A stretch of 64,000 bases of DNA from Streptomyces tendae (GCF_014650435.1 NZ_BMUY01000016.1:62001-126000); one strand, 5' to 3'. Counted from the first letter of the stretch, positions 34,525 through 43,616 are shown. The notes: generated by a model from the sequence alone, not told the origin. Numbers and translations: made by a program.

Positions 34525-35450
34525 TCAGGCGGACTGCGGGGTGGCTTCCTGTTCTCGCCACCAGGCGCGTTCGTACTCGGCGGGCGGTACGTAGTCGAGG
34601 GCGGAGTGGAGCCGTTCCTCGTTGTACCAGGTGACCCATTGGAAGATCGCCCGCTCGACCTGGTCGACGTCCCGCCAAGGGCCTTGCATCTCGATCAGCT
34701 CGGCCTTGAAGGTGCCGTTCAGCGCCTCAGCCATCGCGTTGTCGTAGCTGTCCGCGACCGAGCCGACCGAGGCTGAGGCGCCGATCTCGGACAGCCTATC
34801 GGTATACCGAATTGATACATATTGCGACCCCCGGTCGCTGTGATGAACGAGGCCGGAGTCCTTCTTGATCCTCCGTCTCCACAACGCCATCTCCATTGCA
34901 TCCAAAGGCAGTTCGGTCCGCATGTGGTTCGCGACCTGCCAGCCGACGATCATCCGCGAGTACACGTCCAGGACGAACGCCACGTACGCCCAGCCGGACC
35001 AGGTGCGCACATACGTCATGTCCGCCACCCACAGCTGATCCGGCCGCGAGGCCGTGAGTCGCGGTCGACCAGGTCCGGCGGGCGAGGCGCCGACGGCTCC
35101 GGCACCGTGGTGCGGCGACGCTGCCCGCGGATGACGCCCTCCAGGCCCAGCTCGCGCATCAGCCGCTCGACGGTGCAGCGGGCCACCACCACACCCTTGC
35201 GCCGCAGGGCGCGGGTGATCCGCCGGGCCCCATAGGTGCCGCCGGACTCAGCATGGACCTGCTCGATCAGCGGCTTCAGCTGCTCGTCGCGCAGACGGCG
35301 GGCCGACTTCGGCCGCTTCTTGCGCGCGTAGTACGCCGACTCCGACAGCCCCAGCACCCGGCAGGCGAACCCGACCCCGAGGCCCTTGTCCCTGAGGTGC
35401 TCGATCACCTGGTCGGCCTCGTCCGGGGACGGTCGAGTTCGGCCGCAAAA
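34525..35450 (-). pseudogene. IS3 orfB (DDE transposase), one-base deletion
   Basis: After orfA, the B frame carries ADQVIEHLRDKGLGVGFACR, SESAYYARKKRP and GTYGARRITRALRRKGVVV. A one-base loss near 35057 (GAC-TC-ACG, where related copies read GAC TTC ACG) then changes frame. The rest is intact in the next frame: QLWVADMTYVRTWSGWAYVA, VFVLDVYSR-like, GLVHHSDRGSQYVSIRY and YNEERLHSALDY, giving the D, D and E. The element is probably inactive because of this deletion. Confidence 0.85.
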
Positions 35451-35716
35451 AACGCGCTCGCGGCTTTGAGGATGTCGTTCGCCCGCCTCAACTCCGCTAC
35501 CTCTTTGCGGAGTTGCTTCAGTTCCTCGTGCTCGGCGGTGGTCAGCCGGTCGTCGCGTTCGCCGGCGTCCGCCTCGGCCTGGCGGACCCAGCCGCGCAGG
35601 GCTTCCTTGTGGATGCCCAGGTCTTTGGCGACGTGCGCGATCGGCCGGCCCGTCGTGCGGACCTCGCGGACGGCCCGCTCGCGGAGCTCGTCCGGGTATT
35701 TGCGTGGTGCTGGCAC
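35405..35716 (-). CDS. IS3 orfA, helix-turn-helix protein
   Basis: A 103-residue protein. MPAPRKYPDELRERAVREVR, then IAHVAKDLGIHKEALRGWVR, is a homeodomain-like helix-turn-helix for end binding, followed by a leucine-zipper coiled coil (EHEELKQLRKEVAELRRAND). In IS3 elements orfA and orfB normally join by -1 frameshifting near the end of orfA, which fits the overlap here. Confidence 0.88.
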   Translation of the reverse strand: MPAPRKYPDELRERAVREVRTTGRPIAHVAKDLGIHKEALRGWVRQAEADAGERDDRLTTAEHEELKQLRKEVAELRRANDILKAASAFFAAELDRPRTRPTR

Positions 35717-35788
35717 TGCTCGTGGTTCTCCTTCGGGCCAGGATCATAAGCCTGGCTTCAGGGACTCCACGAATCCGGGGCCAGCTCA

Positions 35789-35817
35789 GACAGAGCCGTT
35801 TTCAAAGATCCCCATCA
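35789..35817. repeat. 29-bp exact copy of ISL3 right-end junction
   Basis: The 29 bases from GACAGAGCC to CCCATCA here are identical to 29443-29471, which straddles the right terminal repeat of the ISL3-type element and its outer flank (GTTTTCAAAGATCCCC). This is the trace of a second ISL3-type copy whose remainder was lost at the IS3 insertion. Confidence 0.7.
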
Positions 35818-35857
35818 CCGTGTCGGCGAGTTGACATTTCTGCGTATCCAGCTGGGG

Positions 35858-37195
35858 TCATCCTGCGGGCCAGGTGAGGCCGGCGGTCTGGAACTCGGTG
35901 TGCAGGTCGAGGATGCGGGCGCCCTGGCTGCCGTAGGCGGCGATGGCCTGCTCCCGGCCGCCGATCCGCGCGGCCGCCAGAACGAGTTCGGGGAAGTCCG
36001 CCAGGGCCTCTTGCTGCTGAACTGCTTCCCACTGGCTCAGGGTGACGCTGTCGTGCTGGCCGTAGGTTCCGTAGGACACGACTGCTGCCGAGTCATGGTT
36101 GCGCAGCGCTTCTCGTGCCTGGCGGAAGGCGTCGTTCGGGGCCGCGGCGGCGGGCCCGGGCTCGGTGCTGGGGAGGTGGCCGTGGGTTCGCTGGACCTCT
36201 TCGTCGTCCTGGCGGCGCATGGCCGCGGCGATGACACGGTGAGGGAACCTGGGGCGCCACCGTCGGACGCCGAGCTCCTGGCCGAGATCACGGAGCCACA
36301 GCAGGATCTGGGTGTGGGACCAGTCCTTGGCGACCATGTCGAGCATGACCCACGACAGCTGGTCGTGGGTGGCACCCTGGATCCAGTTCACCAGCGGCCG
36401 CACGGAGATGGCGAGCTTGCGTGCGCGGTCGATCCGGTCAGCGGTGATCTTGTATCCGAGGATCGTCAGCTTGCGCTTCTTGCGGCGGGGGGTGGATTCG
36501 GCTGGCCGAGCTTGCTCGGTAGAACTGTCTTTACCACCCACTACCTGAACCTGACACACCTCCTTAACCACTGTCAGGGAAGGGGTCTCAACCTCGCCGG
36601 AGCCGCGGTTTTCCACAGGCGGGTTGTCCACAGCCTCCACGAGGTCGGCAGACGTAGATGTGGTGTCCCGGTCGACGATGATGCGTGCCGTGTACCCGGA
36701 TCCGACGATGGTGTGGCCCAGTGCGCGGTCGTAGACGGCCGGGATCACCGCCGCGTACACCGTCGCGGTAGCTGCGTACCCCTTCAGGCCACGAGCCCGG
36801 CGTACGTTCGCCCGACTGCCGCGCTGCGACCACACCAGTGAGCCCATCTCACGCAGGTACGCCACGTGCCGGCTGACCGTCGCCCGCGACAGTCCCAGCC
36901 GCTCCACCATGCCCACCAGGCAGTACCTGACCTCACCGGTGTCGAAGTCCATCCGCGCCGCCAGGTCCCGCGCAACGGCCACCGTCGTCGCTGAGGCACG
37001 CGGATGAAGCCCGGAAGCCACGAGCCACTCGACCGTCCGCAGCCAGCGCCGCGGACCGGACCGCCGCGACCTGGTACGGGACACCACCTGCTCCCTGTCC
37101 GGTACGAGCGATGCCGAGAGCTCGGCCCCCGCGGTGTCCGGTGGCTTCGGCGCGGCCTTGGCCGCGCTGCTCACGAGGGCCCCGCAGAGAAGCAC
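35858..37195 (-). CDS. Winged-helix DNA-binding protein, possibly a replication or element regulator
   Basis: Up to 445 residues (GTG 37195; the GTG at 37174 is an alternative). A winged helix-turn-helix lies at about residues 80-135 (VRYCLVGMVERLGLSRATVS, RHVAYLREMGSLVW). A basic linker with RRKKRKLTILGYK and a helical C-terminal domain (WIQGATHDQLSWVMLDMVAK) follow. Such proteins are common on Streptomyces plasmids and integrated elements, often annotated only as helix-turn-helix proteins. About 1 kb of non-coding DNA lies upstream, so a replication role is conceivable but not shown. Confidence 0.65.
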   Translation of the reverse strand: MLLCGALVSSAAKAAPKPPDTAGAELSASLVPDREQVVSRTRSRRSGPRRWLRTVEWLVASGLHPRASATTVAVARDLAARMDFDTGEVRYCLVGMVERLGLSRATVSRHVAYLREMGSLVWSQRGSRANVRRARGLKGYAATATVYAAVIPAVYDRALGHTIVGSGYTARIIVDRDTTSTSADLVEAVDNPPVENRGSGEVETPSLTVVKEVCQVQVVGGKDSSTEQARPAESTPRRKKRKLTILGYKITADRIDRARKLAISVRPLVNWIQGATHDQLSWVMLDMVAKDWSHTQILLWLRDLGQELGVRRWRPRFPHRVIAAAMRRQDDEEVQRTHGHLPSTEPGPAAAAPNDAFRQAREALRNHDSAAVVSYGTYGQHDSVTLSQWEAVQQQEALADFPELVLAAARIGGREQAIAAYGSQGARILDLHTEFQTAGLTWPAG

Positions 37196-38204
37196 GAGGT
37201 CAGATGACGTGCGAAGACCGTTACGGGTTGGTCCAAGTGGGACAGGAGATCCGGGTGCCGCATACCAGACCCAAGTGCGGCCAAAGGCCGGGTTGTGACA
37301 TCAGAAGCAGAGAAGAGATCACTTGGGCTAGGCCCGCTGAGCACAAGATTGGTTGGCACAGTGCCCTCGAGCGCGCTGAGCGCCCTCGGCAGCATGGACA
37401 GGCCAGAGCCAGCGATCGCATCGCGTGTGACTTGCGCCATGGCCGAGCGGCGATATGCCTGCTCTACGCGGTAGTACCGGAATGTAGGGGCATGCCGAAG
37501 CTGGCGGCCCGCAGGATGGTCATGCACAATGACTCCTGTCGAGGGGCTCCCGCCTCGCGGCACAACGAAGCCCCCTAGAGGTGCTTCGGGTTTCGGGTGA
37601 AACCTGATGTTCGAACCGTCTGACCGGCTCCCAACCGGACGGACAATCCCTTCGGAGGGGCCTGCCAAGCCCTCTCCGGTGGCAGATGGGCGCTGAGCCG
37701 AGGTGACTTCCCAATCACCCGATGGCTGAGCGGCCCGGGGCGGCGCGAAGACCCATATGGGCGCCGCCCCCGACGACTACGTCATCCCGGCCCCCTCGTC
37801 TGAGGCGCGGACCGGTGTGCCTGCGGACAGCACGAACGCCCCGTCGAAGGACCAGCAACCGGCATGGCTGCTGAACCCACGGCGGGGTGCGGTGTGTCGG
37901 GTGACGGGTACGGGTACCCTGATCACGTCGGCACCTTCCTTCTCGCGAAAAGGGTGCTCGGCAGGCTCTCGGACCTCTCCTACAAGGTCCGTCGGCCACG
38001 TGGCCCCTCCCGGCTTGCCAAGGCCGGTCGACGGGGCCACTTCTTTTTGATCAACGTTCGAGGCCACCCTACCTTCACCGCGATGTTCCAGGGGCTGCTG
38101 GGGGCTACGTGTCGCCACCCGGCTGATGCCGACCGCGGCCCGCGCCAGAGAGGGCGGCGCAAGTCGTGGGCCGTTCCGAAGCGTCGGCATCATCTGACCT
38201 CCAT
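37196..38204. other. About 1 kb without a convincing gene
   Basis: No frame here has both a good start and a protein-like composition. It holds a hairpin, GGGGCGGCGC at 37737-37746 and GCGCCGCCCC at 37761-37770, and several smaller repeats such as CCGG/CCGG around 37620. It lies between the divergent 5' end of the winged-helix gene and the 3' end of the flavin oxidoreductase operon. It could hold promoters or an origin; nothing decisive is seen. Confidence 0.4.
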
Positions 38205-39116
38205 TCAGGTGCGCTGGAGCACGGTGGAGTAGTAGCCGGCGAGCACGGCTTCGGCTCCCGAGCCCTGAGCAGTTGCGATGCGTTGGTACTGCGCCGACCT
38301 CAAGTCGCCAGCGATGCGGACCCGGGGGTGCTGCTGAGTAGGTGGGCAGTAGCCGTCCTCGCCTACAGCAAGACCTTGGAGAGCAGCCGGCTTGTTGCCG
38401 ATGTTGCCCAACACAGCGGTGGCGACATAGGACTTCCGTGCTCCGTTACGGTCCTGGACCTCAAGACTCCAGCCGGTTCCCTGGGCCAGAGGGGACACCG
38501 AGAGATGGGATACGGGCGCGAGGCAGATGCGCTGGTCCCCAGAGATCTCCGTGATCTTGTAGTCGTCTCCAGGTGGATAGAGCACGTTCAGCGTCGTTGA
38601 AGACGTGAGATGGCTCCGCAGCCAGGTCCCGAGAGGCCGGTCACCTCCGAGTACGTACGTTGGTTCAGCCAGGTCTACAGGCTTGGCTCGCCAGAGCGGC
38701 GGCACGGAGAAACCTGCCGGAGCGCTGATCCAGGCCGCGTCGAGGGGCGTCAACGCAGCCACGCCCGATGCGACCACGACGGTCTGTGCGGTGAGTACCC
38801 GCCCGTCCTCAAGGGCGAGTTCTACCCGGTCGTTATACCCCGTGACTCCTGTGGCACGGCCGTTGACGACAGAGCACCAGCCTGCACGCTCAATTCGGCT
38901 CAGGTCCGCAGCCAGGGCTGCAGCCAGCTCAGGGCCGGTCGACCAGTTGCCGGGCAGGTTCTCCAACGCACCAATGTCGTGCAGCTTGCCGCCAACCTGC
39001 CCCGCCTCAACCACTACAGTCCGCAGGTTGAGGCTAGCGGCCATCACCGCGGCTGCCACTCCGGCCGGTCCAGCGCCAACGACCAGCAGGTCCGCATCGT
39101 ACGGCGGCGTGCTCAT
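38205..39116 (-). CDS. FAD-dependent oxidoreductase, thioredoxin-reductase-like fold
   Basis: A 303-residue protein from the ATG at 39116, chosen because it overlaps the upstream stop (ATGA) and gives the canonical beginning. The FAD loop is LLVVGAGPAGVAAAVMAASL (residues 11-30). LPGNWSTGPELAAALAADL and the C-terminal RIAGDLRSAQYQRIATAQGSG match TrxR-like enzymes. The redox CxxC of real thioredoxin reductases is missing, so it uses flavin only, or a different partner. It is the third gene of the operon with the isochorismatase and XRE regulator. Confidence 0.88.
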   Translation of the reverse strand: MSTPPYDADLLVVGAGPAGVAAAVMAASLNLRTVVVEAGQVGGKLHDIGALENLPGNWSTGPELAAALAADLSRIERAGWCSVVNGRATGVTGYNDRVELALEDGRVLTAQTVVVASGVAALTPLDAAWISAPAGFSVPPLWRAKPVDLAEPTYVLGGDRPLGTWLRSHLTSSTTLNVLYPPGDDYKITEISGDQRICLAPVSHLSVSPLAQGTGWSLEVQDRNGARKSYVATAVLGNIGNKPAALQGLAVGEDGYCPPTQQHPRVRIAGDLRSAQYQRIATAQGSGAEAVLAGYYSTVLQRT

Positions 39117-39703
39117 GCCTGTGCCCCCTGAGTTCCACTGATCTGCGACAGGACGTGGTCGCTGGTCACAAGCTGTTCCGCACCAAGGTTCCGGGTCGCG
39201 AGCAACAGAGCTGCGTCGTGATATCTGGAGCCCCCACTTGAGGCACAGGCATCGACAACGATCCACGGCCGGTATCCGCTCTGGTATGCGGCCATGGCAG
39301 AGTCGTACACGCAGGCGTCGGTGTCGATGCCGCACAACACCAGGTCAGTCCAGCCCGCATCCCTGATGACCTGAGCACCCTCTGCCGTGAAGATCGACGC
39401 TTGGGCCTTCTCAATAATCGCAGCAGCGCTGTCCGCGTATGGAGCGAGCTCTGAAACGAGGGCTTGCTCCTCCGGGCTGCGTAGCCGGGTCCACCCAGTG
39501 ATGGTCTCGTAGGGCGAGCCCGGCTCGTTGTGGAACCTGGACAGCACTACAGGAGCACCAGCTGCCCGCCAGCCCTCCACCAGTCGCACAACCGCGGGCA
39601 GAACACCACGGCTATGCCGATTTACGAAGCCCTGCTGAACGTCAATGACCAGCAGTGCCGTCGATCGAGGGTCCACCCAGTCCGCCTTCCACATAGCCGT
39701 CAC
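39113..39703 (-). CDS. Isochorismatase-family cysteine hydrolase
   Basis: A 196-residue protein. STALLVIDVQQGFVNRH holds the catalytic Asp (D21), IIEKAQASIF the Lys (K99), and CGIDTDACVYDSAMAAY the nucleophile Cys (C131), all expected for this alpha/beta hydrolase family, which acts on isochorismate, nicotinamide or related amides. The GTG start at 39703 overlaps the stop of the XRE gene (GTGA), and its own stop overlaps the oxidoreductase start, so the three genes are translationally coupled. Confidence 0.9.
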   Translation of the reverse strand: MTAMWKADWVDPRSTALLVIDVQQGFVNRHSRGVLPAVVRLVEGWRAAGAPVVLSRFHNEPGSPYETITGWTRLRSPEEQALVSELAPYADSAAAIIEKAQASIFTAEGAQVIRDAGWTDLVLCGIDTDACVYDSAMAAYQSGYRPWIVVDACASSGGSRYHDAALLLATRNLGAEQLVTSDHVLSQISGTQGAQA

Positions 39704-40869
39704 GGATTGCTGTCCCGAAGGGCATCCTGAGCGGCGCGCAGCCGGTCAGGAAGTTCACTGGTGGCCAGGATGGCCTCGCGCATCACCCGGTGTTGGGCGG
39801 TCTCGGTGGGGCGCGCAGTGGTGAGCCGGAAGTAGGCGCTACGAAGGAAGCGCCACCCGTAAGCTGTCGGCATCACTGGGTCTTGGCCGTCTTCGACCAC
39901 GTGCAGGATGTGCGACGAGAGGGCCCAGAGAGCCTGTACGTCGAGTTCAAGAGCCACGATCTGGCTCATGGTCAAGGCCCGCTCGTCCGACTGCGGGTGA
40001 TAGGCGACACCAGACCAGCCGACGACTCCGCGTGAGACTCCACCGTCGAACGTCACGGCCTCGGGGTGGGCCCAGCCGTCACGGAACTTGGCTTCCTCTA
40101 CCCCCGGCCCGAGCGGCACCACATCTGCCGGATTCTGCCGGTTGACCAGCACTGATGGCGTAGCGAGCAGCTGGAGAACTGTGTCCAGGCCGGCGCTTGA
40201 CCAGGAATGTGTGCGGAGCTCGTAGGCCGACAGCACGTACTGCGGAACGAGCGACTGGGCAGGCTGCGCCTTGTCGTCGCCGTGGCGCGCCAGAGAGTGA
40301 GCCATCCACTCCCCTACCCAGCCCGGTTCCTTCAGGTATGTGCGGTAACGCCACAACGCCAGCTCGGTCAACGTCTCGAGGCGGTGGTGCTCCTCGAGAT
40401 GCACCACCGCGACACCACAGGCGTACATGTGCACCGTCGACGACTGCGCGGAGTGGTGGTCAGCCGACAGGACTCGCCGCTCCAAGCCGCCGGGCCCAGG
40501 CTCGCCTGGCGAGCCCGCAACGTAGAGGGGCGCACTGCACTCACCGAGGTACACCGGCAAGAACTTGTGGGAGACGACCGTGCACGGTGCCGGACGTGCT
40601 GCCGACTCCGCGGTGAGGGGAGCTGACGTTCCACGCAGCGCTGCCAGGCGGAGGCTGAACGCCTCCTGCTCGGCCGGGGTGCACTGGAGGAGCGCCGTGT
40701 CCAGGATCTGCGCCATCTGGGGACGACAGACGCTCGTCTTGTTCCGCTGCCAGTTCGAGACGGTCCGGGGGCTGATGCCGAGGCGACCGGCGAACTCGCG
40801 CACAGACGCTCGCATCACCGACCGCAACAGCAGCGCCTCCTCACCTGTCCACCTGTCCACAGCGATCAC
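39700..40869 (-). CDS. XRE-type regulator with large C-terminal domain
   Basis: A 389-residue protein. The helix-turn-helix is near residues 18-50 (MRASVREFAGRLGISPRTVSNW). The long C-terminal part (FLPVYLGECSAPLYVAG, SSTVHMYACGVAVVHLEEHH, LTELALWRYRTYL) resembles that of streptomycete regulators that sit first in small redox operons. It overlaps the isochorismatase by four bases and likely controls the operon, perhaps with a flavin or nicotinamide-type signal; this is inferred. Confidence 0.75.
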   Translation of the reverse strand: MIAVDRWTGEEALLLRSVMRASVREFAGRLGISPRTVSNWQRNKTSVCRPQMAQILDTALLQCTPAEQEAFSLRLAALRGTSAPLTAESAARPAPCTVVSHKFLPVYLGECSAPLYVAGSPGEPGPGGLERRVLSADHHSAQSSTVHMYACGVAVVHLEEHHRLETLTELALWRYRTYLKEPGWVGEWMAHSLARHGDDKAQPAQSLVPQYVLSAYELRTHSWSSAGLDTVLQLLATPSVLVNRQNPADVVPLGPGVEEAKFRDGWAHPEAVTFDGGVSRGVVGWSGVAYHPQSDERALTMSQIVALELDVQALWALSSHILHVVEDGQDPVMPTAYGWRFLRSAYFRLTTARPTETAQHRVMREAILATSELPDRLRAAQDALRDSNP

Positions 40870-41076
40870 TACACACCCCCTTTGCGGTCACCTTCCAGGT
40901 ATCAACGGCCCTATTGCCACGCTGTTGCTACACCACTTCCACAGTCGGACATCTTGCTCAAGGCCCCTGGCGCGGATGCTGTTTCTTGTTGATCCACACC
41001 CGCAACTCCGGCCGGAGGAACCATGGCGATCCCGGGCACACCCCCGTGCCGCGTCCGCATCGAGTTCCGCGTGCCG

Positions 41077-41763
41077 TCAGGCATCGAAATGCCTGCTGAG
41101 CTGTATGTCGGCCAGCACGCTGTCCGGTTGCCCGTCGTAAACGATGTGCGGCTCATCGTCGGTCGGCGGGGAGAAACGGCCCGCATGCCTGAGCAGATCC
41201 TCCTCGCTGAACTCGATGCTGTTCGCGTCGACCAGCGACTGCTCGTTGCGCTTCCGGATTCGGTCCCAGCGCACCTCATGCGGCACGGGCAAGTAGATGA
41301 GGACAGGTTTGCCGCCGGCCTCCATCACGGTCATTGCCCACTGGGCCCGCTCTTCCCGAGTCCAAAAGCCGTGGTCGACCACGACCTCGTGCCCGGCCGT
41401 CAGGAGCTCCTGGAGCTCAAGGGCGATGTCCTTGAGGACGGGGGCCTCCCGGACCCTGAACTCGCCGCGAGGGAAGTCCCTGCCGTAGTGGCCGTAGCGG
41501 CGGAACATCTCCTCATCAGGGCACAGGCGCCGGAAGCCGGCCGCCTCCAGGGCGCGGGCGAGAGTCGTCTTGCCGGAGCCCTGCAGTCCGGACATGAGGA
41601 TCGCGCGAGGCGCGGGGCCTGGTCGGCCGGACAAAGCGGCGTCGATGCGCGTGATCTCGAATCGTCCTTCCAGCGTGAGGGTGTCGATGTGCTCGGCTCC
41701 AAGGAGCTGGCTGAGGCAGGAGACGAGCGTGTCGTCCAGTACGGCGGTGTCGTAGGTGCTCAC
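41077..41763 (-). CDS. P-loop kinase-like protein
   Basis: A 228-residue protein. Walker A is at residues 59-67 (GLQGSGKTT), followed by LARALEAAGFRRLCPDEEMF. VVVDHGFWTREERAQW and the Arg-rich lid WDRIRKRNEQSLVD fit small AAA_33/zeta-toxin- or polynucleotide-kinase-like phosphotransferases. The start overlaps the GntR gene stop (ATGA at 41760-41763), so both are made together. Whether the substrate is a nucleic acid, a sugar or an antibiotic is unknown. Confidence 0.8.
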   Translation of the reverse strand: MSTYDTAVLDDTLVSCLSQLLGAEHIDTLTLEGRFEITRIDAALSGRPGPAPRAILMSGLQGSGKTTLARALEAAGFRRLCPDEEMFRRYGHYGRDFPRGEFRVREAPVLKDIALELQELLTAGHEVVVDHGFWTREERAQWAMTVMEAGGKPVLIYLPVPHEVRWDRIRKRNEQSLVDANSIEFSEEDLLRHAGRFSPPTDDEPHIVYDGQPDSVLADIQLSRHFDA

Positions 41764-42518
41764 CGCTGCACCTCTGTCGTCGTGCGACGGGTGCGGCCAG
41801 GGGCGCCCAAGTCCACGCCGTACTCCAACAGCTCGCCGTCGGCGTCCAGGAAACGTGCGGTCAGCACAAGGATCGCCGCGACGGTGTCGGCTTCCAGCTC
41901 CAGGAGCTCGAGGTCGCGTGACGTTGCGATGCGAGCCGATTCCTCATCCACGCGTTTCACGACGCGCCGCCCGGTGGCCCGAGCGATCAAGTCGAGTGAC
42001 AACCCGCCCTTGAGTCGCTCGCTCCGGGCCAACTCGGTTACGGCCTGGGCGAACTCCGCTGGGATCCAGGACGTGGAGTGGGAGACGATGCCATGACCGT
42101 CCCGGTAGACACGGCTGCGGCGAATCACGTCGTCACCAGGCGAAATGCCCAGCACGTCAGCGACGTCTTCGGGAGCCTCGACTATGCCGGCGGTGTGGCC
42201 GGACGACTTCTCGCCGACGCCCCACGACGACTGCGTCTTGCCGCTGCGGTCGTGGCGCTCAGCCCCGGAGGACAGCGAGATGGGGCGTTCCATTACCTCG
42301 GTGCCGACGCCAGGGATGCCCTGTACGAGCTTCTCTTCGCGCAGCAGCCGCATGGCTCGGTCCGCGGTAGCTGTGCTGACCTCCCACTCGGTCGCCAGCG
42401 TCTTGATGCTGGGCAGGAGGTCGCCCGGCGAGAGCTCCCCAGAGCTGATCAGGTCGCGGTAGTGGCTCGCGATGCGCGCGTACGGCGGCCGATTGTCGGC
42501 TCGGGGTGGCCCTGACAT
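41760..42518 (-). CDS. GntR/UTRA-family repressor, KorSA-like
   Basis: A 252-residue protein. The N-terminal winged helix (YARIASHYRDLISSGELSPG, LATEWEVSTATADRAMRLLR) is GntR type; the C-terminal UTRA part includes GDDVIRRSRVYRDGHGIVSH and LDLIARATGRRVVKRV. In Streptomyces conjugative elements a GntR protein of this form (KorSA in pSAM2) represses transfer genes. It is divergent from the long rightward gene train, with an operator-like repeat between, fitting the same job here. Confidence 0.85.
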   Translation of the reverse strand: MSGPPRADNRPPYARIASHYRDLISSGELSPGDLLPSIKTLATEWEVSTATADRAMRLLREEKLVQGIPGVGTEVMERPISLSSGAERHDRSGKTQSSWGVGEKSSGHTAGIVEAPEDVADVLGISPGDDVIRRSRVYRDGHGIVSHSTSWIPAEFAQAVTELARSERLKGGLSLDLIARATGRRVVKRVDEESARIATSRDLELLELEADTVAAILVLTARFLDADGELLEYGVDLGAPGRTRRTTTEVQR

Positions 42519-42551
42519 GTGCCTTCGCCTCCTTCGAATTCACTCTGGGTG

Positions 42552-42600
42552 CCTCACTATACCGCTTGACACGTGAGGGTACCTGATGCAACCTGATGTA
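42552..42600. promoter_or_regulatory. Divergent promoter/operator region of the element
   Basis: CCTCAC (42552-42557) and GTGAGG (42573-42578) form a 6-bp inverted repeat around a TTGACA box (42566-42571) on the + strand and a TATAGT-like -10 (complement of 42556-42561) on the - strand. Tandem 10-bp repeats ACCTGATGCA ACCTGATGTA follow at 42581-42600. Together they are a likely GntR control site. The region 42601-42903 before the first gene holds a hairpin but no gene. Confidence 0.5.
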
Positions 42601-42688
42601 TGTAAGGCGTCGGTGATCCTCCGGGAGCACCGAGTGAGCACCACCGCAGGACCGCAGTAGTCGTCCGCCCTCCGGGGCGGCCGGGGTA

Positions 42689-42708
42689 GCCCTCAGCTTG
42701 CTGAGGGC
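42689..42708. terminator. Hairpin in leader of the rightward gene train
   Basis: GCCCTCAG (42689-42696), loop CTTG, CTGAGGGC (42701-42708). It is a perfect 8-bp stem 195 bp upstream of the first gene. It may act as an attenuator or as a terminator. Confidence 0.4.
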
Positions 42709-42903
42709 ACGTCATCAGGCGAGCTGAGGACGCGAGAGCACCATCGAACTCCCCCGGAGCCTGACGGCCGCGACGACTTGTGTGCACGTCGCAGCGCTGT
42801 GCGCTGTCTGTCCTGCGGGACGCCGGCCTCGTGCCGTGCGGCCCGGAGGGCGGAGAGAGCATCGCGACGCTCCCCCTGCCCGCTCTGCCCGTGAGGAGTC
42901 CAG

Positions 42904-43512
42904 ATGTCTGCTTCGACCCTTGAGGGCACCGCCCGCCCCCGCCGGAGCCGGACCCGCTCCCGCACCCTCAATTCCCGTCCGTCGCTGGCCCTGTCCGCCC
43001 TCAAGCCCCACCAGTACGACCTGCGCCGGGATTGCGCATCGCTGATCTGCCCCGACTGCGAGACGTGGGTGCCGATCACCGGCCTCCGGAGCACGGCGCC
43101 CAAGGTCGTGCCGCACGACACCGGCCGCACATGGAAGGACGCGGCCGTCCGCTGCCGCCTGGGCAGCAACCGCCTGGTCACGGTTGACGTGGCGGTGAAG
43201 CAGTGGCAGGAGCGCCTGGAGGACGGCCACGCGGAGACCGGCCACCGCCGCCGGACCACCGTGCGGCGCAAGCCCAAGGCCGCGGTCGCCCCGGCCGTCA
43301 GCCAGATCGCCGCGCAGAAGCAGGCGCCGACGGATGACGAGCGCGGCAACGACAGGCCCCTGTGGCTGCTGCGCAAGGAACAGTGGGCGGCAACCGAGTC
43401 CTCGGTCCGCGACGCCGACGCCCGCCGCGCGCAGCTGCCCGCCGGTGACGCGCCGCTGGGGGCGGCGCCGGTCCCGATCAAGACGTTGCACCCCGAACGT
43501 CGCGCGAGCTGA
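42904..43512 (+). CDS. Unknown Cys-motif protein, first gene of the train
   Basis: A 202-residue basic protein. LKPHQYDLRRDCASLICPDCETWVPITG has C ... C-x2-C, a half zinc ribbon, followed by RTWKDAAVRCRLGSNRLVTV. The C-terminal half is charged and low in structure. It is typical of conserved plasmid proteins of Streptomyces; role unknown. A strong hairpin follows it. Confidence 0.65.
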   Translation: MSASTLEGTARPRRSRTRSRTLNSRPSLALSALKPHQYDLRRDCASLICPDCETWVPITGLRSTAPKVVPHDTGRTWKDAAVRCRLGSNRLVTVDVAVKQWQERLEDGHAETGHRRRTTVRRKPKAAVAPAVSQIAAQKQAPTDDERGNDRPLWLLRKEQWAATESSVRDADARRAQLPAGDAPLGAAPVPIKTLHPERRAS

Positions 43513-43530
43513 CCCGCTCCGGACGAACGA

Positions 43531-43576
43531 CCACGGCCCCGGCCGCCCCTTCGACGTGGGGAGGCCGGGGCCGTGG
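43531..43576. terminator. Terminator hairpin
   Basis: CCACGGCCCCGGCC (43531-43544) and GGCCGGGGCCGTGG (43563-43576), a perfect 14-bp stem directly after the first gene of the train. Confidence 0.75.
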
Positions 43577-43616
43577 CTGCTCATACAGCGATCCGCCACC
43601 CGTTGAGGAGGACCTC

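Larger units (their letters stand above)
34486..35788 (-). mobile_element. IS3-family insertion sequence
   Basis: The left end starts TGAGCTGCCCCGAG at 34486 and the right end is its imperfect complement ending ...CCAGCTCA at 35788; the outer ~27 bp match with a few differences. It holds orfA and orfB on the minus strand. The DNA just right of it is the end of another element (see 35789-35817), so it inserted next to, or replaced, an ISL3-type copy. Confidence 0.85.

Noticed and set aside
37560..37700. TTCGAAC sequence suggesting a tRNA T-loop
   Set aside because: Neither strand has complementary 5-bp arms around it or an acceptor stem.
37715..38193. Two short overlapping open frames in the gene-free kilobase
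   Set aside because: Arg/Pro-rich random-looking sequence without ribosome sites.
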